Below are positions 25,624-34,762 of a DNA stretch of 64,000 nucleotides, in pieces; position 1 is the stretch's first letter; every line of letters starts with the position of its first letter. This DNA comes from UTCFX2 sp963788145 (GTDB taxonomy: Bacteria > Chloroflexota > Anaerolineae > Anaerolineales > UBA4823). The notes under the pieces are model-generated. The model saw only the letters and a list, made by a program, of their open reading frames with translations, made no database searches and had not been told where the DNA came from. The stretch lies in assembly GCA_963788145.1 (NCBI GenBank), contig CAWBFQ010000014.1, positions 254,352 to 318,351 of the forward strand, given 5' to 3'. The position numbers were made by a program, and so were the translations under genes.

Positions 25624-26912
25624 GATCCGATGCGCCATTGTCCATCGTCCATCAACCGACCGAAGATCCTCTTCCAAATCCTCGTCGGGGTGCTTCAATT
25701 GCCCAATTGAGCCTTTCTCTATTTGCAGCAACCATGTTATGGGCAATCGCAGCTTTGTTTTCAGCCTGGGGCCTGATCAGCCTGCTCACGGGCGCACCTC
25801 CTGCCGGAGATGTGCTACAGATTTTCATGCTATCTGCCGCTATGGCTATAAGCGGCCTGTTCATGCTGCTCTCCGCATACTATGCGTGGAGGCGCTTGAG
25901 CGGTAAAAAACCGTCAGACGCAGGCAACCTGCTATCGCCGCTGGAACAAGTATCAGACACAATGTTCAACAGATTGCACCTCGAATGGTGGATTATCGCT
26001 CTTCCGGTGGTGATCCTGTTTGGACATATCATAGCAGGGCGTTCAAACCTGGCCTGGCTGCTTCTTCCGCCGTTTCACCTGCTGGCTGTCGGGATCCCAA
26101 CCGCCTGGCTGCTGTATCTGGGCATCCGTAACCTCCCCATTGGTTCTGCCCAACGCATATGGGGTGTATTCAACAGCGGTCTGGGGCTGGCGCCTTTATT
26201 CATCATGGTATTCGAAACCCTGGCTGCATTGGGATTTTTAATATTATTCGGGCTTTTACTGTCTGCTCAACCGGATCTTGCCAAACAGTTATTCGAAATG
26301 ATCCCTCAGCTTCAAGATGTCCAATCGCCGGATATCTTGATCGAAATCCTTGGACCAATCCTGGTCAATCCTCTGGTGATTTTCTCAGTCGTCCTGTTTG
26401 GCGCAATATGCGTTCCTCTGATCGAAGAGCTTTTCAAACCAATTGGAGTCTGGCTGCTATTCGGGCGCAAGATGACGCCTGCTGCCGGTTTTGCCGCCGG
26501 GGCGTTGAGTGGAGCTGGTTACGGGTTTATCGAAAGCCTGGCCTTGAGCAGCACTGGCGAGCAGTGGAGCACGCTGGTTCTGGCGCGCATCGGCACTTCC
26601 GCTGTGCATATTCTCACCAGCGCGTTAACCGGTTGGGCGCTTGTACAGGCCTGGCAAAAGAAGCGCTTTCTACAACTGGGGTTAGCTTATTTGTGCGCAG
26701 TGATCATCCACGGCCTTTGGAATGGTCTGACCCTCTTGTATTCTTTCGACCTGTTATCCAGCCTGGAAAATTTACAACTTCAGGTGGTCTGGCTACATTC
26801 GATCGGAACGATTGCCCCATTTGGTCTGATCCTTTTGGCTGTTGGTAGCTTTGTCGGTTTGATCTCCATCAACCGGTCATTACAACGTGATCCGGGTCAG
26901 CCACGCCGCTGA
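25620..26912 (+). CDS. PrsW-family intramembrane metalloprotease
   Basis: This 430-aa integral membrane protein has about nine hydrophobic segments. It contains the family hallmarks EELFKPIGVWLLFGRK, GAGYGFIESLAL and a later His in VIIHGLWNGL, together resembling the glutamate-glutamate and histidine metal ligands of PrsW/CAAX-type membrane proteases. Such proteins cleave membrane-anchored anti-sigma factors or process prenylated or exported proteins; the target here is unknown. Translation is coupled to the DsbA-cyclophilin gene through an ATGA overlap, so a role in envelope protein quality control is reasonable. Confidence 0.8.
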   Translation: MRSDAPLSIVHQPTEDPLPNPRRGASIAQLSLSLFAATMLWAIAALFSAWGLISLLTGAPPAGDVLQIFMLSAAMAISGLFMLLSAYYAWRRLSGKKPSDAGNLLSPLEQVSDTMFNRLHLEWWIIALPVVILFGHIIAGRSNLAWLLLPPFHLLAVGIPTAWLLYLGIRNLPIGSAQRIWGVFNSGLGLAPLFIMVFETLAALGFLILFGLLLSAQPDLAKQLFEMIPQLQDVQSPDILIEILGPILVNPLVIFSVVLFGAICVPLIEELFKPIGVWLLFGRKMTPAAGFAAGALSGAGYGFIESLALSSTGEQWSTLVLARIGTSAVHILTSALTGWALVQAWQKKRFLQLGLAYLCAVIIHGLWNGLTLLYSFDLLSSLENLQLQVVWLHSIGTIAPFGLILLAVGSFVGLISINRSLQRDPGQPRR

Positions 26913-26955
26913 AAGGCAGAGACCATCCGGCTTAATATCAAACCTATCAAAGCGT

Positions 26956-26963
26956 GCTATAAT
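26956..26963 (+). promoter_or_regulatory. Extended -10 promoter upstream of dedA
   Basis: TGCTATAAT with the -10 at 26958-26963 lies about 60 bp before the DedA start. The -35 region is poor. Confidence 0.4.
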
Positions 26964-27024
26964 CCTGCCGTTATCTGGTCGGCTGCTGTCGATTGGATAG
27001 TATATTACTCATGGAGAATAGTGG

Positions 27025-27685
27025 ATGGATTTTATTAAATATTTGATTGACCTGTTCTTACATCTGGATAAACACCTTAGTGCGATCATCCAGAATTATG
27101 GAACTTGGACTTATTTACTGCTCTTCATTGTAATTTTTATGGAGACGGGGTTTGTGGTTACCCCTTTTCTCCCCGGCGATTCGCTCTTGTTCGCAGCCGG
27201 AACTTTCGCCCTCACCCGCGCTGGGCTCATCGCTGAATATCTGGCTCTTGTGGGCGCTCTTATTGGTAGCGGCCATTGGCGGCGATACTATCAATTATTG
27301 GATTGGGCATTTTATCGGCCCACACGCGTTTAGCGGCGAAGTTCGCTTCCTGAAGAAAGAATACCTGGATCGTACGCACGCATTTTATGAACGTCACGGT
27401 GGAAAGACCATTGTGCTGGCTCGTTTTGTTCCAATCATCCGCACCTTTGCTCCATTTGTCGCCGGCGTTGGGGCGATGAGTTATTCCAAATTCATCAGCT
27501 ATAATGTGATCGGTGGATTCCTGTGGGTAACTCTGTTTACCTGGGGCGGTTATTTCTTTGGCACACTGCCTTTCGTTCAGGAGAATTTCAGTTTTGTGGT
27601 GCTGGCAATTATCGTAATCTCTGTTTTACCAGCCGTTTATGAGGTAATCAAAGAACGAATGAATACAGCCCACAAGCCTGGTTGA
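27025..27685 (+). CDS. DedA-family membrane protein, frameshifted in this sequence
   Basis: DedA proteins are membrane proteins linked to lipid scrambling/undecaprenyl-phosphate recycling and envelope homeostasis. The first frame gives MDFIKYLIDLFLHLDKHL, FMETGFVVTPFLPGDSLLF and ALTRAGLIAEYLALVGALI. A second frame continues with AAIGGDTINYWIGHFIG, GGKTIVLARFVPIIRTFAPF and YNVIGGFLWVTLFTWGGYFF. Removing one G of the pair at 27265-27266 joins them into an intact product of about 219 aa, the usual length. The break is a one-base insertion and probably a sequencing error. Confidence 0.85.
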
Positions 27686-27690
27686 TGCAG

Positions 27691-27779
27691 AGGGCTGTCA
27701 TTTGTAAGGGCGAAGCGTGGGTCATAACACCATTGGCGGCATATATGGCAAGCTTCGCCCCTCTTCCTAGACAGCCCCT
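27691..27779. repeat. Nested inverted repeat (MITE-like or bidirectional terminator)
   Basis: Outer arms GGGCTGTC (27692-27699) and GACAGCCC (27770-27777) enclose inner arms GGGCGAAGC (27708-27716) and GCTTCGCCC (27752-27760). The outer arm sequence recurs in the hairpin at 36147-36185. It separates the convergent dedA and acylase genes, so it may also act as a terminator. Confidence 0.6.
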
Positions 27780-27785
27780 TCTGAA

Positions 27786-30339
27786 TCAAGGTATCAGTTC
27801 CAGATGACTCTCAGCGGCTTCTTCGACCTGGCCGCGTTCCCACAACATACTGCGATATTGAATATTACGCCAATAATCCACCATGTCAATATAATGCGGG
27901 TGGTAAGCATGCCCGGATTGGCCAGTGGTATGGATGGTGAGCGAACGACTCAGGTTGCTGAGATCGACAATCATCCGCATTGAAGGCACGCTGGAGACCT
28001 CATAGGGAAAAATCGCATCCCAACCCGTTGCATTTACTATTGAGCTTCCCCCAGAAGTACGGAACGGACCTCGATTGAAAAGCGCTTCGATCGGCTCAAC
28101 ACCCGACTCGCCCAGGCTTGCATTGCGGAAGAAGGCTGTGTGCAAATCGCCCCACTTCCAACTCTGTGGGTTCTTCCCTGATTTGCTCTCCAACTCAGCC
28201 ACTGCGTCCGCAAAAGCCGCCTGAAAGATCTGTTCCATATTCTCCTGGGTCTCTGGCGTGGTTTTGTCATCCCACCAAACGCTATCCGGCTTTTGGGTCA
28301 GCTTGAGCACCACCTCCCACCAGCGGCCCCCACCGCCAGGCCAGAGATCTTCTGGTAAATCATCATGGAAGGTATGCCTTAACAAGTTCTGCCAAAAAGA
28401 GGCGAACAACCCCGCTGGCGCCGAGTCCATCTGGCTCTGGTAGTCCCATCCATCCAGAATCGCCCGCGCCTTTTCCAGGCGCTCATCCGCCAATGGTATC
28501 TGCATCAGGATCGGCGTCAACTCTTCTGCCAACAGGTTTTTATTATCCCCCTGCATCATTTGTATTCGGGCGATATCTATTCCCCCAGAGGTGCTCTCAA
28601 TCATATCCACAATCCGGCGCGCCCGAAAACCCAGATCCCAATCCAGGGAAATCATATAGGGATAATCCGGGCGGACGACGGCGTTATTCGCGGTAGTCAC
28701 GTAACCCTGCGGCGGGTTGAACACGTATGGCATCTCCTCAAATGGGATGTAACCCAGCCACTCATTCTCATCCGTCCACCCAGGAACGGGCCATCGCCCA
28801 TCGGATGTTCCATTTCCGCCCCCATTGGCTCTGATCGGGATCCTACCTGGCGTCTGGTACCCAATATTTCCATCGATGTCGGCATATACAAAATTTTGCG
28901 CGGGTACATCAAAAAAGGACGCTGCCTTGCGAAACTCATCCCAGTTCTGCGCCAGATTCATCCGCCAGATGGCTGGGAAGGTATTTGTTGGCTCTAATGC
29001 TGTCCAGCGCAGCGCAATCGCAAAATTTTCGGGTAACTCCACACCCCACCGATCGCGAATCTCCTGGTTATTCTCCGCAGTATCCCAGATAACTGGCCCA
29101 TGGCGCGTGGTCCTTACGGTTAACGCCGCTGGCTGTCCGCCTGCGATCTGGATCGTTTCTTCTATCAAACCCATATCCACCCATTGCCCATTGACCTCGT
29201 ACTGGTTCGGGTTGCTGGGATTGGTCTTTTCGATGAATAAGTCTTGCACATCCGGGCCAACATTCGTGAATCCCCAGGCAATCCGCTCATTGTGACCGAT
29301 GACTATGCCAGGAACCCCTGCAAAAGAAAAACCTGCCAGGTCTTGCTGACAATCCGATTTGTTGGATATGCAATGCAATCCAACTTCATACCAGATAGAT
29401 GGCATTTGAATGCCCAGGTGAGGGTCATTTGCAAGCAGCGGTTTGCCAGTGGAGGTCAGTTTCCCGGAAATCACCCACGAATTGGAGCCGTTATCCACAC
29501 CGCCTGGTCCTAACAATTCATCGATGGCGCTGAACTGGCCGGAAATTCCATGCAGTGCATCCGCCAATCCTGGCATATCGACCATTACCGCCGCAACCTG
29601 GTTCGGATGATCGATATTCTCATTGCCCTCGCCGCTGCCCAATTCAAAATCCGGCAAGATGTACGGATGCCTGACGGGATATTCCGGAAGAATATCCGCC
29701 ATCAGATCAGGCGTTAAAGTTTTTGCCAGCAAAGCACGCTCAATCTCCTCATCCATGTTGCCTCCCAGGTCCCAGGCCATGGCCTTTGCCCAGGTCAGCG
29801 AATGGAGCGGCTGCCATGATTCGGGCTGATAACCGGCGTTGAGCAATTTTAATATTGCATATTCCAGACTCAACGCAGCCCCTCGATGATCCGCCAGGTA
29901 TGCATTCACCCCCTCCGCATAAGACTTCTAGGATTTTCAGGCTTTCATCATCCAGAGCGTTCAATTCTTGTTCACTAACACGTCTCCACCCCATTGTTCG
30001 CAAAAATTTGTCGGTTTCCAATTGCGACTCGCCGAACATTTCTGACAAACGACCTGAACCTAAATGCCGCCAGAAATCCATTTGCCAGAAGCGATCCTGG
30101 GCATGCACAAAACCTTGGGCGAAATATAAATCATGCTGAGTGGTTGCATAGATGTGGGGCGTCCCAAAACCATCGCGATAGATATCCACCGGGCCTTGCA
30201 ACCTGGCGACCTTCAATTTTCCACTGACTACCGGGAATGAGCGACGTACGGTCATAATTCCCACAACAGAAAGAAGGATACTCGCTATCAGTACAAAGCT
30301 GATCACACCCAATGCGACTCGTGAAACTCTGGTTCCCAT
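27786..30339 (-). CDS. Penicillin acylase-family Ntn hydrolase, frameshifted in this sequence
   Basis: Family members are exported amidohydrolases that self-cleave into two chains and act on beta-lactams, acyl-homoserine lactones or other amides. The start at 30339 follows AAAGGAGG. An N-terminal hydrophobic anchor is followed by VDIYRDGFGTPHIYA and AQGFVHAQDRFWQMDFWRH. The frame breaks at 29921-29922 (one extra A on the plus strand). Restored, it reads LKILEVYAEGVNAYLADH. The autocatalytic site is at GSNSWVISGKL, with the Ser expected to be the new N-terminal nucleophile, followed by LANDPHLGIQMPSIWYE. The joined length is about 850 aa, typical. The substrate is not predictable. It is probably cotranscribed with acpS and the M16 genes. 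Confidence 0.85.
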
Positions 30340-30422
30340 CTGGCCTCCTTTGGCTTGCCCAAATCTTAAGCCTGGGTTCTCTACCACCCATATCGATGAA
30401 TCAACGCTGTCCGAAGGAAAAC

Positions 30423-30791
30423 CTAATCACCCAGGGCAACTACAAAAGCCACAGCCGCTGACTGGCTGTGGCTCAGGCTGATTGACCAGGTCGTTAACCC
30501 CAATTCCAGCGACAATCGCTCAGCTGCCCCATAAAGATACAGCTCTGGCTGGCGAGCATGTCCTCGCCGCACCTCGATCTCCTGCCATGCAACGATCCCG
30601 ATCCCGCAGCCAAGCGCTTTAGCGACAGCCTCCTTGGCAGCAAAACGAGCTGCTAAAGATGCCGGATTCTTACCGGCCTCATCCAGTTCATAGGCAGTGA
30701 AAACTCGATCCAGGAAACGTCTCCCATACCGTTCGATGGTATCCCGGACGCGCTCAATCTCAACAATATCTACGCCACTGCTCAGTTTCAA
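30423..30791 (-). CDS. acpS: Holo-[acyl-carrier-protein] synthase
   Basis: This 122-aa enzyme transfers 4'-phosphopantetheine from CoA to acyl carrier protein. It has SGVDIVEIERV near the N terminus with the metal-binding Asp8, and RFAAKEAVAKALGCGIG with the second metal ligand Glu. Length is exactly typical of AcpS. It overlaps the upstream M16-like gene by 4 bp (ATGA), so the two are translationally coupled. Confidence 0.93.
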   Translation of the reverse strand: MKLSSGVDIVEIERVRDTIERYGRRFLDRVFTAYELDEAGKNPASLAARFAAKEAVAKALGCGIGIVAWQEIEVRRGHARQPELYLYGAAERLSLELGLTTWSISLSHSQSAAVAFVVALGD

Positions 30792-32227
30792 TCCGGGTCT
30801 TCTGCCGCCTCAAAATGTTGTTCAACTTCTGGCTGGTTTGTATCGCTGGAAAAATGATGATCTCCACTCGACCCAGCGCTCACGATTGCCAGCTTCTCCG
30901 GATCCAGATAGCGCGCCGCTGCTTCAAGAACTTTTTCTGGCGTCACCGCCTTGACCAGGTCCGCATAGCGTAAGTAATAATCCAATCCAAGGTCATGGCG
31001 TTCCAACGAAAGCAAGGCAGATGCAATCCCCGCATTCGATTCTAGCGAGATCGGCAGACGACCAATATAATTCGTTTGGCTGTCAGCCAGTTCATCAGCG
31101 CTGATTGGCTCGCTCACAAAGCGCCGTATCTCCTGAATAATCAGTTCGATTGCCTGATCGATGTTTTCTGGATGAACCCCGGCCGAGATATCCCAGGGAC
31201 CAGGCCCAAGCCCACCGCTCAGGCTGCTGCTGACAGAATATGCAATACCGGCTTGCTCACGCACCAGTTCTCCAAGCCGCCCCATCATCCCAAATTGACC
31301 CAAAACATGGTTGCCCAGAGAAGCAGCCATAAAATCTGGAGAACTGCGCGGCGGTCCGGTAGTTCCAATGATCAGATCAGACTGGGACTTCCCCTCCACC
31401 TCAACATGCTTCCGGGTATTCTTCGATAACGGAATTGGGGCCGGCAGGGCTGGAGCAAATGGCTGTTCCGGGTTGCGCCATTCATCAAAAACCTTCCTGA
31501 CTTTATCCATCGCCAAATCCGGCTGGATCCCGCCAACAACCGCAATCAGCATCCCTTGCGGACCATAATGCTTGTGATGAAAGCTGCACAGGTCCTCCTG
31601 CCGGATTGCCTGGATCGTTTCCAGATAGCCATCCTCTGGGCGGCGGTAAGGATGATTTGCGTAGACAATTTGATCAAAAGCCAGGGAAGCCACTTCGGAG
31701 GTGTCCTGGGCGCGGATTGCCAGCGAGGTCAGCAACTGCGATCGCAGTCGTTCTACTTGCTCTTGTGGGAAGACGGGCTGCTGCAATGCTTGCGAGAGCA
31801 GCTCGAGAAGAAGATCCACATCCTCGACCAGCGATTTTCCGTAAAAACTGACCGTGTGGGTGCCGCCAGAAAATCCCAGGCTCGCTCCAATCGACTCTAG
31901 TTCGTTGTAGATCTCGAAAAAGCTGCGCCGCTTTGTTCCTCGCATCAAAGCTGAACTGGTGAAAAACGCTAAGCCCAGCTTTTCATCCAAATCGAAAAGA
32001 CCACCAGCCAGCAGGCTCCCGCTGATGAAAACCGAGCCGCTGTTTGGGTTCCACCGGCTCAGCAGCGCCATCCCGTTTGTAAGCTGGCAGCGCTCGATAT
32101 TCTCTGGTCCAGGCAGCGACCTGCTCGGGTCACCGCCGGTCCGAGAAGCGCTGCCATTGATGATCTCAATCGACAACTTGGCCTCCATTACCGCCTGCAT
32201 CGCCGCTTTCCAAAGGGTATGGGTCAT
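30788..32227 (-). CDS. M16-family peptidase-like protein, catalytically inactive partner
   Basis: This 479-aa member of the insulinase/processing-peptidase family lacks the zinc site. At the place of the HxxEH motif it reads GLAFFTSSALMRGTKRRS, with neither His nor Glu retained, while the flanking fold blocks (FEIYNELESIGASLGFSGG, YANHPYRRPEDGYLETI) are normal. In bacterial two-gene M16 systems such an inactive subunit pairs with an active one, here the gene immediately upstream. Its annotated start overlaps that gene by 62 bp; an internal ATG at 32188 would shorten the overlap. Confidence 0.85.
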   Translation of the reverse strand: MTHTLWKAAMQAVMEAKLSIEIINGSASRTGGDPSRSLPGPENIERCQLTNGMALLSRWNPNSGSVFISGSLLAGGLFDLDEKLGLAFFTSSALMRGTKRRSFFEIYNELESIGASLGFSGGTHTVSFYGKSLVEDVDLLLELLSQALQQPVFPQEQVERLRSQLLTSLAIRAQDTSEVASLAFDQIVYANHPYRRPEDGYLETIQAIRQEDLCSFHHKHYGPQGMLIAVVGGIQPDLAMDKVRKVFDEWRNPEQPFAPALPAPIPLSKNTRKHVEVEGKSQSDLIIGTTGPPRSSPDFMAASLGNHVLGQFGMMGRLGELVREQAGIAYSVSSSLSGGLGPGPWDISAGVHPENIDQAIELIIQEIRRFVSEPISADELADSQTNYIGRLPISLESNAGIASALLSLERHDLGLDYYLRYADLVKAVTPEKVLEAAARYLDPEKLAIVSAGSSGDHHFSSDTNQPEVEQHFEAAEDPD

Positions 32228-33608
32228 TGGTGGGCAGGTAAATGCCTAGTACCCGGTTTTGTGGCCGCAGATACACCTGAGCCACCCGTTGAACATCCTC
32301 CGGGGTGACAGCCCCCAACTGGTCAAGATACCCTTCATACCAGGAGGGATCGCCCTGGTGGTCTGTATCTTCCTGGTGGTCATCAGCAGCCAGCATAGCC
32401 GAGAATCCCAGCCAAAAAGCCTGATTGGTGATGCGCTCGGTCCCGTAAGCAAAAAGGGCATGTGCTTGCTTCACAGCCCGTTGCAGCTCTTGCGGTTCTG
32501 GAGGGGTGTCCTGCAATTTCTGAATTTCAGCATCGATCGCTGCTATCACATGATCGCTGCGATATTCATTTATGGAGCGAGCACCTGCTTTGGTTTGGTT
32601 TTTACCGTTTTGGCGCGGTCTAAAACCGGTTTCAATAGAGGACATAGGGTTGATGATGGCAACAATCGTATGTAAAAAAGGGTCAATTGTGGCCTGTGGT
32701 CCACCGCGTACACCCACTGCCAGTTCGGTCTCAACCAGCGCCCGGTAAAGCCTGGAAGTTTTGTTCGAAATCCCCTCGCCCATTAGGTTCAGGTTGCTCG
32801 GCCCGCTCAACAGGCTGTCCAGAGCCAGCAAAGGGAAGAAATCCGGGTCTGCAGCCCTCGGCGCTTTATAGCTCATCTGAATATAGCTTGTTTCACCTGG
32901 GCCTTCAACAATTACCCGCCGTTCTCCCAATTGGGGAGGCTCCGGGCGAACCTGACGCGATGGCAGGGTTTTCGCAGGGATCGCATGATATAGCTCACTC
33001 AATCGTTCCAGCATTTGGCCGGATTCAAAGTCGCCAGCAACCGCGATCACAGCATTATTTGGGGTGTAATAGGTCTGGTAATGGGCATAGAGATCGTCCC
33101 GCTGCAAGGTTTGCAGATCTATCAAATCCCCGATCACTTCATGATGATAATTGTGGACGCGGAATGCAGCGGCCTGTACCTCCTCCCCAAGCCGAAAAAG
33201 CGGCTCGTTCTCGTTCCCCTGCCGCTCAGAAATAATGACCGTTCGCTCGGATTCTACTTCAGATGCATCAAACAGGCTGTTGACCATCCGATCAGCCTCA
33301 AGCTGCAGCGCCAGGTCAATCTTATCCGCTGGCATGGTCTCGAAATAGGTCGTCCAATCCAGGAACGTGAACGCGTTCCAATACCCGCCCTCGCGTGAGA
33401 TTGCCTTATCCAGTAGCCCTGCTGGATATTGGTTTGTGCCTTTGAATTGCATGTGCTCAACCCAATGGGAAATGCCGGTCTTGCCGGGTATTTCGTCGCG
33501 TGAACCAACCCGGTACCAGACCCAATGGCTGATGATAGGGGCGTTATGATCCTCTCTCAACAGGATTTTTAAGCCATTCGGGAGGGAATATTCCATTATT
33601 GACTGCAT
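32166..33608 (-). CDS. M16-family zinc peptidase, catalytically active subunit
   Basis: This 480-aa protein carries the inverted zinc motif GISHWVEHMQFKGT (His48, Glu51, His52) and the downstream acidic ligand region SEVESERTVIISERQGNENE. It resembles bacterial homologues of mitochondrial processing peptidase that degrade short peptides. It begins MQSIMEYSLPNGLKILL; the second Met (codon 5) is the more conserved start position. It is 4 bp downstream of a membrane protein gene and overlaps the inactive M16 partner, so an operon and a heterodimer are likely. No signal peptide is visible. Confidence 0.9.
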   Translation of the reverse strand: MQSIMEYSLPNGLKILLREDHNAPIISHWVWYRVGSRDEIPGKTGISHWVEHMQFKGTNQYPAGLLDKAISREGGYWNAFTFLDWTTYFETMPADKIDLALQLEADRMVNSLFDASEVESERTVIISERQGNENEPLFRLGEEVQAAAFRVHNYHHEVIGDLIDLQTLQRDDLYAHYQTYYTPNNAVIAVAGDFESGQMLERLSELYHAIPAKTLPSRQVRPEPPQLGERRVIVEGPGETSYIQMSYKAPRAADPDFFPLLALDSLLSGPSNLNLMGEGISNKTSRLYRALVETELAVGVRGGPQATIDPFLHTIVAIINPMSSIETGFRPRQNGKNQTKAGARSINEYRSDHVIAAIDAEIQKLQDTPPEPQELQRAVKQAHALFAYGTERITNQAFWLGFSAMLAADDHQEDTDHQGDPSWYEGYLDQLGAVTPEDVQRVAQVYLRPQNRVLGIYLPTNDPYPLESGDAGGNGGQVVD

Positions 33609-33612
33609 AACC

Positions 33613-34290
33613 CTACTTCAGAAGAAACAACTCTCGCCATGAACTCGGCCAACTATCCAACAACTTCTTATAGGGAGCAACGACATCCTGGAGACCCGCA
33701 AAAGGCTCATGCAGCTCGGTATTCGCCAGGGGGATATCCACCGGCACCTGCAAGTTAACCGGGACATTCAATACAACCGGGATCGTCTGATTGACGGGCA
33801 CGACCATATCCAGCGCGATACTCATGCGAGTGCCCTGACGCAGGGTAATATCTGTCGGAACTGGCTGCCCATTCAAATATACAATCGCCTTGCGGATAGC
33901 AGTGTCTTTGGTCAGGATGATCTCCGTTCCCTGTTTCAGCGGCAGGTCAAAGACCACCGGAATTTCAGCCTGGACAGTGATGGTATCTACAACCTGAATG
34001 GTGGTGCTGATCCGAGCTTGATCCATCTTGACAAAATTATCATAAAATCCATCGATAAGTTCTACCTGAACCAACTCTTTGATCTTGAAAAGCTGAGAGG
34101 CAAGGACGATGACAAGCACAATCAAGATGATGTTGACCAACAAAGAAACAATGCTGGCAAATGTCCACAAGACTGGCAGGAACTTGCCGTGCGTTTCGGA
34201 AGCCGGCGCGCGCTTCTTTTGTGGAACAGTTGATCCGTTTTTCGTGTTCGAATCCTTCGGAGGTTCCGGTGATTGAGCAATTTCATTCAT
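33613..34290 (-). CDS. Single-pass membrane protein of unknown function
   Basis: This 225-aa protein has a charged N-terminal stretch, one transmembrane segment (about residues 38-66, LWTFASIVSLLVNIILIVLV) and an extracytoplasmic part. The latter is rich in repeated Val-Pro-Val/Ile-Pro phrases (VNVPVNLQVPVDIPL-like) and predicted beta structure. I recognise no family. It is the first gene of the M16-acpS-acylase operon and its stop is 4 bp before the M16 start, so it may anchor or regulate the peptidase pair. Confidence 0.65.
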   Translation of the reverse strand: MNEIAQSPEPPKDSNTKNGSTVPQKKRAPASETHGKFLPVLWTFASIVSLLVNIILIVLVIVLASQLFKIKELVQVELIDGFYDNFVKMDQARISTTIQVVDTITVQAEIPVVFDLPLKQGTEIILTKDTAIRKAIVYLNGQPVPTDITLRQGTRMSIALDMVVPVNQTIPVVLNVPVNLQVPVDIPLANTELHEPFAGLQDVVAPYKKLLDSWPSSWRELFLLK

Positions 34291-34339
34291 AGGTTCAATC
34301 CTCTCTATACCGAGGTATTTTGATCGAACAGGTTATTTG

Positions 34340-34369
34340 AATATAGCACAATCTGTCAAATTTAGCCAA
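34340..34369 (-). promoter_or_regulatory. Promoter of the M16/acpS/acylase operon
   Basis: On the minus strand TTGGCT (34364-34369), an 18-bp spacer and TGC-TATATT (-10 at 34340-34345) precede the operon start by about 50 bp. Confidence 0.5.
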
Positions 34370-34443
34370 TGGTTAGATAATAATAAGAAACGGATAAGAA
34401 TATAGATAATAAAGGTACAATTTCTTGAAATATTATTTAATAA

Positions 34444-34695
34444 CGTATAGATTACGCATGTAACCTGGATAATAATTGTAATACGAAACCCGGCTTTACT
34501 GAACCGTTTGCGCCAACACAACCGCTGGTATCCACTGCAATTCCCGTGCCAACCGAAATCCCAAAGCCCGTAGAGGCCCTCGCGGTCGAAGATGGTCGCT
34601 TCACCGCGCTGGTTGCTGCTCGACAGGATACATCAAAACAAACAGCTTGTTTTATTCGTCAAAGCCAAACTTATCTTGAGTTTTCAATGCCGTGA
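34444..34695 (+). pseudogene. Possible remnant of a fasciclin-domain lipoprotein gene
   Basis: This frame has no start codon but reads a Pro/Thr-rich linker (FAPTQPLVSTAIPVPTEIP) followed by VEALAVEDGRFTALVAAR. That resembles the first helix of a FAS1 domain. The frame then runs into unrelated sequence and a stop at 34693. It lies in an AT-rich 470-bp intergene that otherwise holds only promoters. The call rests on a short similarity and is tentative. Confidence 0.35.
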
Positions 34696-34704
34696 AGCTA
34701 TAAT
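34676..34704 (+). promoter_or_regulatory. Promoter of the ferredoxin-NADP reductase gene
   Basis: TTGAGT (34676-34681), 17-bp spacer and TATAAT (34699-34704). The gene starts 58 bp downstream with GGAGGAG as ribosome site. Confidence 0.65.
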
Positions 34705-34762
34705 GGTTCTAGCGATGAAATCAGTCTAAATTAAATAGAGTAATTTCAACACGGAGGAGCAA

